This document shows, piece by piece, positions 35,766 to 45,600 of a DNA stretch of 64,000 nt. The translations under genes and the position numbers were made by a program. The stretch lies in NCBI GenBank assembly GCA_041946685.1, contig JBHGAV010000028.1, forward strand, positions 13,731 to 77,730, written 5' to 3'. Source of the stretch: JBHGAV01 sp041946685 (lineage in GTDB: Bacteria > Acidobacteriota > Terriglobia > Bryobacterales > Bryobacteraceae). Numbering within the stretch: position 1 is the first letter of the stretch; the number at the start of each line of letters is the position of its first letter. The notes under the pieces were generated by a model. That model was not told the origin of the DNA. It searched no databases and saw only the letters and a program-made list of their open reading frames with translations.

Positions 35766-37010
35766 TCAGGCTTTGATGGGTTTCATCCTGCCCAGCAACA
35801 GATGAACCGCAAGCAGCGCCGTCAGGTGGAAACAGCCCATGATCAGGAAGATCGGCGTGTAGCCGAAATGAGAAACAACGTACCCGGGCAGTAGCGAGGA
35901 GAACAACACCCCACCCAGACCGCCAAAGGCGCCGCCGATCCCGGTTACCGAAGCGATCGCCTGCTTGGGGAACACGTCCGACACCGTCGTGAACAGGTTG
36001 CATGACCAGCCCTGGTGGCCCGCCGTCGCCAGGCTGACCAGCGCCACGGTCAAAACCGCGTTCGGCGCCAGGACCGACGTCGCCGCGATCGGCATCAACG
36101 AGCAGCACACGGCCATCGCCGCCTTGCGCGCGGTGGCGTGGTGCCAGCCGCGCCGGATGAAGAAGCCGGAGAGCCACCCGCCGGCAACGCTGCCGACATC
36201 CGCCATCAGGTAGACGATGGGCAGGGCCCAGCCGACCTTCGTCATGTCGAATCCTCTGACGTCGACAAGGTAAAGCGGAAGCCAGGAGAGGTAGAACCAC
36301 CAGACCGGGTCCGCCAGGAACTTGCCCACCGCGAATCCCCATGTCTCCTTGTACTTCAGCACAGCCACCCATCCCAACCGCGGAGCGGCTGGACCCTCAT
36401 CCTTGTCGCCTGTGATGTAGGCGAGTTCCTGCGGACTGACCGAGCGGTGTGCCTCCGGCTGGCGGTAGACGACCCACCATACCAGTGCAAGCACGAAACC
36501 GGTGGACGCGGTAATCATGAAGCAGGCACGCCAGCCGTAGACAGCCGCCATCCACACGAAAAGCGGCGGCCCGACCATGGAGGCGACGTTGGTGCCGGCG
36601 TTGAAGATCCCCGTAGCGAAGGCGCGATCCTTCTTGGGGAACCACTCGGCCACGCTCTTGATGGCGGCGGGGAAGTTGCCTGACTCCCCAATCCCCAGCA
36701 ATCCGCGCCAAAACGCCAACTGGAGCCACGACCTGGACACGGCGTGCAGAGCAGCCGCCACCGACCACCACAGGATGGAGAGGGTATATCCGATCCGGGT
36801 CCCGTACCTGTCGATCAACTTGCCCACGGCCAAAAAGCCAATGGTATAGGCCATCTGAAACGCCGCCTGGATGTAGGAGTACTGCTCCGTAGAGACATGC
36901 AGGTCTTCGCGGATGACGGGGATCAGGACCGAGATCACAATCCGGTCAAGGTAGTTGTTGGTCGTAACCAGGAACAGCAGGGTCAGGATGAACCAGCGGT
37001 AGCGCGTCAT
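35766..37010 (-). CDS. MFS transporter, anion:cation symporter-like
   Basis: The 414-residue protein has 12 hydrophobic segments and the ACS-family pattern (NNYLDRIVISVLIPVIREDL, ARGLLGIGESGNFPAAIKS-type WRGLLGIGESGNFPAAIKSV, AEWFPKKDRAFATGIFNAGT). Members import hexuronates, galactarate or related organic anions. The substrate cannot be read from sequence. No adjacent catabolic gene identifies it. Confidence 0.9.
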   Translation of the reverse strand: MTRYRWFILTLLFLVTTNNYLDRIVISVLIPVIREDLHVSTEQYSYIQAAFQMAYTIGFLAVGKLIDRYGTRIGYTLSILWWSVAAALHAVSRSWLQLAFWRGLLGIGESGNFPAAIKSVAEWFPKKDRAFATGIFNAGTNVASMVGPPLFVWMAAVYGWRACFMITASTGFVLALVWWVVYRQPEAHRSVSPQELAYITGDKDEGPAAPRLGWVAVLKYKETWGFAVGKFLADPVWWFYLSWLPLYLVDVRGFDMTKVGWALPIVYLMADVGSVAGGWLSGFFIRRGWHHATARKAAMAVCCSLMPIAATSVLAPNAVLTVALVSLATAGHQGWSCNLFTTVSDVFPKQAIASVTGIGGAFGGLGGVLFSSLLPGYVVSHFGYTPIFLIMGCFHLTALLAVHLLLGRMKPIKA

Positions 37011-37034
37011 TGGGTGACGCCCATCTTACCGCAT

Positions 37035-37961
37035 TCAGTGTGGCTTCAATGCCGAAGCCCGGCCCAATCGATCCGCAATCGCGGCCCACTCCGGCGTCTC
37101 CGGCACCGCTTCCACCGCAATCCAGTCCCAGCCTTCCCCATCCAACCTGTGCAGAGTGTCATACAGCACCGCTGCGTAGGAAGCTGCGTCCGCAGGCATC
37201 CGCACGGCCCCCCTCAGGCCCCGCGTGAGCGTGACGCCCCTTCCGGCGGGGAGCGGCGCTCCCTCCTTCACCACCACCAGCGGAGTCCTGGGGCTGTAGT
37301 GCTTCGCGTGCATCCCCGGAGAGAGGTGGGCGCCATTCTCCACCCGCCCGGCCAAGGCCACCGGCCCGATCAAGGACTCGATCTCTGGCCGGGACACCAT
37401 GCCCGGCCGCAGCAGTTGCGGCGGGCAGGTGGCGAGCGAGAGCACCGTGGATTCGATACCCACCTTGCTGGGACCGCCATCCAGGATGAAGTCGGCCTGT
37501 CCCGCCAGCCCGTCCCGCACATGCGCCGCGGTCGTCGGAGACAGCCCGGTAAACCGGTTCGCGCTCGGCGCTGCGATCGGCACGCCCGCCGCGCGAATCA
37601 ACGCCAGCGCCACTGGATGAGCCGGCATCCGGATGCCCACGGTCGCGAGACCCGCCGTCACAACATCCGGGACAACGGGTTTCTTCGGGAGCACCAGGGT
37701 CAGGGGCCCCGGCCAGAAGCGATCGGCCAGCTTCCCGGCAGCCTCGGGCCACGCTTCGGCCAAGCCTTTCGCCATCTTCACCGAATCCACGTGAACGATC
37801 AGGGGACTTGTCGACGGGCGTCCCTTGGCCTGGAAGATACGCTCCACCGCTACTGGGTCGAGGGCGTTCGCCCCAAGTCCGTAGACGGTCTCCGTGGGGA
37901 ATGCGACCAGTCCCCCGCCGCGTATCAGCCCGGCCGCCCGCTGAAGTTCCTCGGTCCCCAA
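37035..37961 (-). CDS. Threonylcarbamoyl-AMP synthase (Sua5/TsaC family, long form)
   Basis: The 308-residue protein has the YrdC-like domain (GGLVAFPTETVYGLGANAL, KGRPSTSPLIVHV, PGPLTLVLPK, AAPSANRFTGLSPTTAAHV) and the C-terminal Sua5 domain linked by SPGMHAKHYSPRTPL. It makes threonylcarbamoyl-AMP for the universal t6A37 tRNA modification. The homologous N terminus requires the TTG start at 37961, three bases after the prfB stop. Confidence 0.93.
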   Translation of the reverse strand: MGTEELQRAAGLIRGGGLVAFPTETVYGLGANALDPVAVERIFQAKGRPSTSPLIVHVDSVKMAKGLAEAWPEAAGKLADRFWPGPLTLVLPKKPVVPDVVTAGLATVGIRMPAHPVALALIRAAGVPIAAPSANRFTGLSPTTAAHVRDGLAGQADFILDGGPSKVGIESTVLSLATCPPQLLRPGMVSRPEIESLIGPVALAGRVENGAHLSPGMHAKHYSPRTPLVVVKEGAPLPAGRGVTLTRGLRGAVRMPADAASYAAVLYDTLHRLDGEGWDWIAVEAVPETPEWAAIADRLGRASALKPH

Positions 37962-37964
37962 TCC

Positions 37965-39162
37965 CTATTCCCCGACGTCGTCCTTGCCGTCTCCGGCCGT
38001 CTTGCCCGTCTTCCGGAATACGAGGTACGCCTGGATGAGCGGATCGATGTCGCCGTCCAGCACCCGGTCCACGTCGCCGATGGCCAGCTTGGTCCGATGA
38101 TCCTTGATCATCCGGTAGGGCGCCAGCACGTAGCTGCGAATCTGGCTGCCGAAGTTGATGTCCAGCTTGCCCGCTTCGAGCTTGTCGTCCTCGGCCTTCT
38201 TCTTCGCCAGCTCGTGTTCGTACAACCGCGCCCGCAACTGCTTCAGCGCGCTGGCCCGGTTCTTGTGCTGGCTGCGCTCGTTCTGGCACTGCACCACGAT
38301 GCCCGTCGGCAGGTGGGTCATGCGGATAGCCGAGTCGGTGCGGTTGACGTGCTGCCCGCCCGCGCCGCTGGAGCGGAACGTGTCCACGCGCAGGTCCTCC
38401 GGCCGGATGTCGATCTTGATCTCGTCGTCCACCTGCGGGTAGACGAAAACCGAAGCGAACGAGGTGTGCCGCCGCGCGTTGGCGTCGAACGGAGAGATCC
38501 GCACCAGCCGGTGCACTCCAACCTCGGACTGCAGCAGCCCGTAGACGTTCTCGCCGTTGACCTCGAAGGTGACCGACTTGATCCCCGCGCCTTCGCCCTC
38601 CAGCCGGTCGGTGACGGCGGTTTCGAAACCCTTCCGCTCCGCCCACCGCATGTACATGCGCAACAGCATCTCCGCCCAGTCCTGGCTCTCCGTGCCCCCC
38701 GCGCCAGGATGGATGGTGACGATCGCGCTCAGCGCGTCGTTCTGGCCCGCCAGCAGCATGGATGTCTCCATGGCCGCCAGCCGCTCGCGGAGCTTTGCCA
38801 TCTCGGCTTCGATTTCGCCGAGGACGGGCTCACCCTCGCGGCAGAGTTCAAAGAGCGTCTCCAGGTCCGACGCCGCCGAGCGGATGAAGGCGTCGTTGGC
38901 GATGGCCTCCTCCAGCCGCTTGCGGTCCTGCATGATCTTCTGGCTCCGCTCGGGCTGATTCCAGAAATCGGGCGCCGCGATCAGTTTCTCGAGTTCGGCC
39001 AGTTGCGACTGTTTTGTGGGGGAGTCAAAGATAGCTCCGCACAGCTTCCGATTGCTGGCGGAGCGGGGCGTATTGTGCCGGCGGCCTCGTGTATGTGGCC
39101 CGCGAACAGCATTTCGGGCTGGTGCTTGCGAACGAATTCCGCCACGGCGTGGCTGCCGGCAT
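37965..39162 (-). CDS. prfB: Peptide chain release factor 2, with programmed +1 frameshift
   Basis: The main reading frame has RF2 hallmarks: SIVTIHPGAGGTESQDWAEM-type AIVTIHPGAGGTESQDWAEM, the SPF tripeptide (RISPFDANARRHTSFASVFV), and GAGGQHVNRTDSAIRM with the catalytic GGQ. Upstream it is entered by a +1 shift at CTT-TGA-C (minus strand 39030-39024), exactly the autoregulatory RF2 site, reading R-S-Y-L before the stop. The zero-frame upstream part extends to an ATG at 39162 inside the metallophosphoesterase gene, giving 45 residues before the shift; this start is uncertain because no other standard codon is suitably placed. Confidence 0.9.
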
Positions 39163-39610
39163 GAGATCCCTCCCGAACCCGGTCTAGCGGCGTGCCGAAC
39201 GGGGGGCAGTGGCACACCAGGACCAGCGGCTTCAAGCTCGCGAACCTCTCCAGCCGCTCGCCCATTTCCTTCTCGGAGTACTCGCCCGGCGTATGGAAGG
39301 GCGTCGGGCTGGAGTAGCCCAGCCCCGCAATGTAGTAGCCTCCAGCCTCCAGGCTCTGCTCGTGGAAATGGTGAAGACCATATTTCCGGCAGAGCGCGGC
39401 AGTCGCTTCGGCCGACTCATGGTTTCCCGGGAGTACGTGAACCCGCCCGGCGCGCGCTTTCATGATCTCGCCGCACCGGTCCAGGCCGCGGCCCCAACTG
39501 GTCAGGTCCCCCGCGGCGAAGTAATGATCCGCCTCGATCTCCATCAACTTCTCGAGCGCCGCGTAATCCCCGTGAATGTCGGAAAAGACCAGGATCTTCA
39601 TGCAGGCCAT
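38981..39610 (-). CDS. Metallophosphoesterase
   Basis: The 209-residue protein has the calcineurin-like metal motifs LVFSDIHGDYAAL, FAAGDLTSWG, LPGNHES, VCHCPPFGTPLD and FAGHIHEAAG. It probably hydrolyses phosphodiesters or phosphomonoesters; the substrate is unknown. The ATG at 39610 is preceded by AAGGG. Its 3' end runs through the frameshift region of prfB, so the C-terminal 40 or so codons overlap the start of that gene in another frame. Confidence 0.85.
   Translation of the reverse strand: MACMKILVFSDIHGDYAALEKLMEIEADHYFAAGDLTSWGRGLDRCGEIMKARAGRVHVLPGNHESAEATAALCRKYGLHHFHEQSLEAGGYYIAGLGYSSPTPFHTPGEYSEKEMGERLERFASLKPLVLVCHCPPFGTPLDRVREGSHAGSHAVAEFVRKHQPEMLFAGHIHEAAGTIRPAPPAIGSCAELSLTPPQNSRNWPNSRN
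39024..39039 (-). promoter_or_regulatory. prfB programmed frameshift site
   Basis: The minus strand reads CGGAGC-TAT-CTT-TGA-C. CTT is the slippery codon, TGA the RF2-read stop, and CGGAG takes the place of the Shine-Dalgarno-like stimulator seen in other bacteria. When RF2 is scarce the ribosome slips +1 and reads GAC to make full-length RF2. Confidence 0.88.
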
Positions 39611-39638
39611 TTTACCCTTGCGGGGGACTATTGATATT

Positions 39639-39652
39639 GTCCATATATAGAC
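39639..39652. promoter_or_regulatory. Near-palindrome upstream of padR, possible operator
   Basis: GTCCATATATAGAC is palindromic except for one pair and lies 44 bases before the padR ATG, in the divergent gap with the metallophosphoesterase gene. PadR proteins usually autoregulate through palindromes at such positions. Recognised by eye only. Confidence 0.3.
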
Positions 39653-39695
39653 TGTCTTGATGTATGCCTTGAATGCGAGCATAATGCTCTTGACC

Positions 39696-40055
39696 ATGGC
39701 AACCCGCCAACCACAACGCGCCGACCTGCTGCAAGGCACTCTGGATCTTCTGGTCCTGCGGACGCTCGTCTTCGGTTCGCTCCACGGCTACGGCATCGCC
39801 AAGGCGATTCTCCAGTCCTCCAAGGAAGCACTCGATATCGAGTTCGGCTCACTCTATCCGGCCTTGCGCCGGCTCGAGCTCAAGGGATGGATCGCCTCGA
39901 AATGGGAGATCTCCGGCCACAACCGCCGGGCGAAGTTCTACCGGCTTACGCCCTCGGGAAAGAAACAGCTCGTAAAGGAAGAGTCGAAATGGCGGCAGTT
40001 CGCGGCGGCGGTTTCGAGCGTTCTCCACTCCGAGCCGGGAGGCTCGCCATCATGA
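39696..40055 (+). CDS. PadR-family transcriptional regulator
   Basis: The 119-residue protein has the PadR winged helix: RADLLQGTLDLLVLRTLVFG, HGYGIAKAIL, IEFGSLYPALRRLELKGWIA, and the wing GHNRRAKFYRLTPSGKKQL. The size is typical of short PadR-s1 proteins. In Acidobacteria such genes very commonly sit directly before ADOP permease genes. Here the ATG of the permease remnant overlaps the padR stop, so the regulator is intact while its partner is not. The ATG at 39696 is chosen by family length; there is no clear ribosome-binding site. Confidence 0.88.
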   Translation: MATRQPQRADLLQGTLDLLVLRTLVFGSLHGYGIAKAILQSSKEALDIEFGSLYPALRRLELKGWIASKWEISGHNRRAKFYRLTPSGKKQLVKEESKWRQFAAAVSSVLHSEPGGSPS

Positions 40056-40947
40056 CATGGTGGAGCCGCCTGAAGCACCCGCTCCCTTGGCAACGTGCGC
40101 AGGAGGACCGTGAGTCTGGCGCCGAATTAGAGTCGATCGCGGACACGGCAGCAGTCGACGTTGGGTCGGCTCATGCCGCGCGCTCGGCAATCTAGCGCTG
40201 GCCAAAAAGGACGCCCGCGCCGAGTCCCGCTGGGCCTGGCTGGAGAGCGTTGTCTCGGACATACTCTGCGCGTTGCGTGTATTGCGCCGCGACAAGACAT
40301 TCACAGCCGTCGCAGGCATCTCTCTGGGGCTGTCGATCGGAGCGAACTCCGCGATCTTCAGTCTGATCGACGCGGTGCTGGTACGAACGTTGCCAGTCCA
40401 CGATCCGGAGAGGCTGGTTGTCTTCTTCAATGGCAATTCTGTCTCGCACTTCACATGGGCACAGTTTAATGCCAGGTCTGGTGACTGGATGACAGGTGTC
40501 TTTGCCACAGCCAGCGCTGTGTGTCAGGATGTGGACCCCGGCAGGGGTCCGATGCGTGGCTCAGCGGATCTGGTGACGGGGGGGCTTGATCCCATCGGAA
40601 AGACTGTTCAAGTAGTGGCCGACCGGACGATCCTGGAAGTCGTCGGGGTTGTCCGGCATGTACGCCGCGATGCCCGCGAGAGGCCGGCCCCATATGTGTA
40701 CGTCCCAAGCGACTAGGCTGAAGGCAGCATATCTGCGTCTCGTTTCCTGGTGCGCACGGCTGGTTCACCCAACGCGCTGACGAGTTCGCTGCGTCAAGCC
40801 ATCAGGCAAGTTGACCCGCGCCTGCTAGTCACAAGGATCGACACCGCTGCCGCTATGATTCTCGTTGGGACCGCCTTTGCGGCTACCTGGTTCCCCGCGC
40901 GCCGTGCGGCGTCCATCGATCCCATGCTGGCGCTCCGGCAGGAGTGA
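40052..40947 (+). pseudogene. Decayed ADOP (FtsX/MacB-type) ABC permease
   Basis: Fragments of one permease can be followed in order through different frames. An MTWWSRLKHP start (40052) is frameshifted or stopped near 40195. Then LALAKKDARAESRWAWL, FTAVAGISLGLSIGANSAIF and DPERLVVFF give the first membrane helix, a short middle piece and DPIGKTVQVV up to a stop at 40716. The end is the C-terminal WFPARRAASIDPMLALRQE. An intact ADOP permease is usually about 800 residues; less than 300 codons remain, with large internal deletions. Confidence 0.85.
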
Positions 40948-41010
40948 CGGCCGGTTGTTCCCGCCTCGGGGCAGCCCGTGTGGCCGGCCGCATCGTAGTA
41001 TACTCGCGGG

Positions 41011-42630
41011 ATGCACCGCCAAATCAGCTTTCAGGGTCTTTTACTCCTTGTTTGTGGCGTTGCCTGGGGTCAGCCGGCTATCCAGGGTTACGCCCGCAAC
41101 GCCGCCAGCTCCGCCGGCTCCTATCTGCCTAACGCCGGCATCGCTCAAGGTGCGATGTTCATCCTGAAAGGCACGGGCTTCGGCGCATGCGGCGTCAAAT
41201 TGCCCGACGCGATTCCGCTCCAGACCACCATGAACGGCACCTCGGTCCGGATCACGGTCGGAGGCGTCAGCAAGGACGCGTACATGATCCACGTCGTCGC
41301 TTGCCGCGGCTCGGGCCTCCCCGACCAGGTTTCCGCCATCGCCCCCTCCGACACGCCCATCGGCACCGGCACGGTGACGGTCACCTATAACGGCGCCACC
41401 AGCACCGGCGCGCCGATTCAGATCGTGGCCCGCTCCTTCGGTGTATTCACCATGAACATGACCGGAAGCGGACCGGCTATCGTTCAGAATTTCACGTCGC
41501 CGGCCACTTACGTGACGAACAATCTCGATCAGGCGATCCACCCTGGGCAGACCGGCATCATCTGGGGTACCGGCCTCGGCGCCCGCCGCTTCAGCGACGC
41601 ATCGCCTCCGCCGGTGTACGACAACCTGAAGGACATCGTGGAAGTCTGGGTCGGACACGTGCCCGCTACGGTCACCTACGCCGGGCCTTCGGGTTACCCC
41701 GGGGTCGAACAGATCAACTTCAATGCGCCCGACCTGGAGGGCTGCTACCACACCCTTGCCGTGCGTGTCGGCGGCGTTATTAGTAACCTGACCACTATTT
41801 CGGTGACCAGAAGCGGCAACGTGTGCTCGGATCCAAATGGCTACTCCTCCGAGGACCTGAACAGGTTCCTGACCTCCCCCGCCACCGTCATCGGATCGCT
41901 GACAATCAAGCGCGACGCGACCTACGTTCTGGGGACGGGCTCTACCATGGACACGGCCGGCGGGAGCTTCATGAGGACATCGTTCTCGCAACTGGCGGCC
42001 ATGGGCGGCGGCAGCGCTTCGCTCGGCTCGTGCACGATCTTCTACTACGACGGGCCTGTAGACCCCTATGCGCTCATCCCACCTATGGTGGACGCCGGCC
42101 CCTCGCTGACTTTGAACGGCCCCGGAGGCCAGAAGCAGGTGCCGAAGAACTCACTCGGCGCCTATGACGCGATGCTGGGCTGCAATCCGGCCAATCCCCT
42201 CTGCCTCTCGCCGCCCTACCTGGAGCCGGGGACCTATACCTACACCATCCCCGGTGGAGCGGCCGTCGGAGCCGCCACCGCGACGCTCGCCGTTCCCGCT
42301 CCCCCCGTCTGGACGAACCAGACTGCCATTTCGACCGTGAACCGCTCCCAGAACTTGCGGCTGACTTGGACCGGCGGTGATTCCACAAGTTGGGTGACCG
42401 TCACCGGCACATCGGTGAACGCCCAGCAGGTCGGTGCGTCTTTCGTGTGCCAGGCCCCGGCGGCGCCCGGCGAATTCACCGTCCCGTCATTTGTGCTCTC
42501 GGCGATTCCGGCGAACATGGGCCAGCTTGGCCTCACCGTCAGCCGTCAAGCACGCTTCACCGCCCCCGGCTGCGACTATTGCGTGTTCACCCACACCGGC
42601 GGTGGCTCCGTGATTGTGACGTTCCAGTAG
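41011..42630 (+). CDS. Exported TIGR03437-type protein
   Basis: The 539-residue protein has a signal peptide (FQGLLLLVCGVAWGQ) and the repeat-like beta-sandwich pattern of the TIGR03437 family expanded in Solibacter: NAASSAGSYLPNAGIAQGAM, FILKGTGFGACG, DQVSAIAPSDTPIGTGTVTV, GQTGIIWGTGLG and VEQINFNAPDLEGCYHTLAV. The C terminus has LTWTGGDSTSWVTVTGTSVN, as in the second copy at 53836. Such proteins are thought to be secreted or surface-exposed; the function is unknown. Confidence 0.85.
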   Translation: MHRQISFQGLLLLVCGVAWGQPAIQGYARNAASSAGSYLPNAGIAQGAMFILKGTGFGACGVKLPDAIPLQTTMNGTSVRITVGGVSKDAYMIHVVACRGSGLPDQVSAIAPSDTPIGTGTVTVTYNGATSTGAPIQIVARSFGVFTMNMTGSGPAIVQNFTSPATYVTNNLDQAIHPGQTGIIWGTGLGARRFSDASPPPVYDNLKDIVEVWVGHVPATVTYAGPSGYPGVEQINFNAPDLEGCYHTLAVRVGGVISNLTTISVTRSGNVCSDPNGYSSEDLNRFLTSPATVIGSLTIKRDATYVLGTGSTMDTAGGSFMRTSFSQLAAMGGGSASLGSCTIFYYDGPVDPYALIPPMVDAGPSLTLNGPGGQKQVPKNSLGAYDAMLGCNPANPLCLSPPYLEPGTYTYTIPGGAAVGAATATLAVPAPPVWTNQTAISTVNRSQNLRLTWTGGDSTSWVTVTGTSVNAQQVGASFVCQAPAAPGEFTVPSFVLSAIPANMGQLGLTVSRQARFTAPGCDYCVFTHTGGGSVIVTFQ

Positions 42631-42681
42631 CAGACGTCGGGCGGCTCCGGCTTCCGCTATCATGGTCTCAAAGCCTGCCCC

Positions 42682-45600
42682 ATGTCTGGACAATCCGGCC
42701 GTGATTCTGGGATCAATAGCTGGCTCGAGGACGAACTGCGCGAGCGGTTCCGCCACGACCGCCAGGAGATAGACCAAGAGTGGAAATCCTTCTTCGAATC
42801 CCCCTCCCCCCATCCTCGACCCCTGTCTCCCGAGCCCTCGGACGACGAGGCCATCCCCCTCCGCGGCGCGGCCGCTCGCATCGTCGACAACATGACCGCC
42901 AGCCTGGCCATCCCGGTCGCGACCAGCCAGCGCATCGTCCCGGTCAAGGTCATCGATGAGAACCGGCGCATTATCAATCTGCACCGTGGCCTGCTGGGGC
43001 TCACCAGGGTTTCCTACACGCATCTGATCACCTGGGGCATCCTTAAGGCCATCGAAGCCTTCCCCGTGCTCAACTCAGCCTTTGCGGAGAGAGACGGCAG
43101 CCCGGTTCGTATCCAGCACAAGCGGATCAACATCGGAATCGCCATCGACCTCGCCGGCAAGGACGGCGCCCGCAGCCTGGTCGTCCCCAACCTCAAGGAC
43201 GCCGGCCGCCTGGACTTCGAAGGTTTCCTGGCCGCGTACGATTCGCTCGTCGCCCGTGCGCGCGCCGGCCGGCTCGCCGTCGAGGATTTCCAGGGCACCA
43301 CCATCTCCCTGACCAACCCCGGCACCGTCGGCACCGTCGGCTCGGTGCCGCGCCTTATGCCCGGCCAGGGCGCCATCATAGCCACCGGCGCCATCGACTA
43401 CCCGGCCGAGTACCGCGGCGCATCCCCCGAGGTCACCGCCATGCTCGGCATCGGCAAGGTAATGATGATCACCTGCACCTACGACCACCGGATCATCCAG
43501 GGCGCCGAGTCGGGCATGTTCCTGGCCAAGGTGCAGGCGCTGCTTCAGGGCGAGGACGGTTTCTACGATCGGCTTTTCGCCGACTTGAAGATGCCCCACC
43601 GGCCCGTGCGCTGGGAGCCGGACCGGGCTGCTTCCGTGCCGGGCGCCGCCAGGCGCACCGAGGAGATCGCCAAGGAAGCCGCGGTTCTCCAGCTCATCAA
43701 CGCCTATCGCGTGCGGGGCCACCTCATCGCGGATCTCGACCCTCTCGGCTCCGAGCCCAGCTACCACCCCGAGCTTGATCCGGCGACGTACGGTCTCACC
43801 ATCTGGGACCTGGACCGCCAGTTCATCACCGGCAGCCTGGGAGAAGCCATCGGAGAGGACGCCCCCCAACCGTTCGCCACGCTGCGCCAGATCCTGGAGA
43901 CGCTGCGCCAGACTTACTGCGGCAAGATCGGCTGCGAGTACATGAACATCCAGCACCCGGAGCAGAAGCGCTGGCTACAGCTACGCATGGAACCCCCCGC
44001 CAACAACTGGCCGCTGGAGGCGGAGAGGCGGGTCCGTATTCTCGAAAGACTCATCCACGCCGAAGAGTTCGAGCACTTCCTGCACGCCCGTTTCGTCGGC
44101 CAGAAGCGTTTCTCCCTGGAGGGCTCCGAGACCGCCATCGCCATACTCGATCAACTGCTCGAACGCGCGGCCGCGGGCGAGGTCGAGGAAGTTGTCATCG
44201 GCATGGCGCACCGGGGCCGGTTGAACGTCCTTGCGAATGTAATCGGCAAGCCGCTCGCGCAGATCTTCTCCGAGTTTGAAGGCGACCCCGACTCGTTGAG
44301 CGTCCAGGGCTCGGGCGACGTGAAGTATCACCTCGGCGCAACCGGCATGCATGCCGCCTCTTCCGGACGCCAGGTTGCCGTTTCGGTCGCCCCCAATCCG
44401 AGTCATCTGGAGGCAGTCAATCCGGTCGTCGAGGGCATCGTACGACCCAAGCAGGACCGGCTCCCCGACCCGGAGCGCAGGCGCGTGATCCCGGTGCTGG
44501 TCCACGGGGATGCCGCCTTCGCGGGCCAGGGCGTTGTGGCCGAGACCCTGAACCTGTCCCAACTGGAGGGTTACCGCACCGGCGGGACCGTACACCTCAT
44601 CATCAACAACCAGATCGGTTTCACCACCGGCCCCGAAGAGGCCCGCTCCTCGCCCTACTCCACGGACGTCGCCCGCACCGTGCAGGCGCCTATCTTTCAT
44701 GTGAACGGCGACGATCCCGAGGCCGCCGTGCGCACGGTCGAGATCGCCTTCGACTACCGCCAGCGGTTCAACAAAGATGTCGTCATCGACATGTTCTGCT
44801 ACCGCCGGCACGGCCACAATGAAGCCGACGATCCCAGCTACACGCAGCCCATCCTCTACCGCAAGATCAAGGGCCACCCCTCGGTGGCCGCCCTCTACGC
44901 CGAGCGGCTCGTCCGCGAACAGGCACTCTCCGCAGAAGAGGTGGAGCGGATGAAGCGCACCGCCCAGGAGAAGCTCGCCGCCGCGTTTCAGGCCTCGCAG
45001 GAACGCGCCGAGCGCTTCGAGCCGCGGGAACTCGTCCCCGTCTCCGGCGACGCTCTGGCTCCGTACTGCCCCCGCACCGCGGTCGATCCCGCCACGTTGG
45101 CTCTTGTCGCGGACAAGTTGACCTCGTTCCCATCTGGCTTTCACCTGCACCCCAAATTGCACGGCTTCGTCGATCGGCGCCGCGAGAGCTTCCAGGCCGG
45201 CGGTCCCATCGACTGGGCGTTCGGCGAGGCCCTGGCCTTCGGCAGCCTGCTTCTGGAAGGAACGCCCGTGCGCCTGAGCGGGCAGGACAGCAGCCGCGGG
45301 ACCTTCAGCCAGCGGCACCTGGAGTTCTCCGACTACGAGACCAGCGCCAGCTACCTTCCCTTGCGCCACCTGTCGGACACGCAGGCCCGCTTCGACGTCT
45401 TCGACAGTTCGCTCAGCGAGTACGCCGTCCTGGGATTCGAGTTCGGCTACAGCGTGGCCGACCCTCTGAGCCTGGTCATCTGGGAGGCCCAGTTCGGAGA
45501 CTTCGTCAACGGCGCCCAGATCATGATCGACCAGTTCGTATCCTGCGCCGAGTCCAAGTGGGGGCAGCCGAGCGGCCTGGTGCTGCTGCTTCCTCACGGG

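Noticed and set aside
36744..39164. An 806-codon plus-strand open frame
   Set aside because: Antisense to the MFS, Sua5 and prfB genes, with no recognisable domains.
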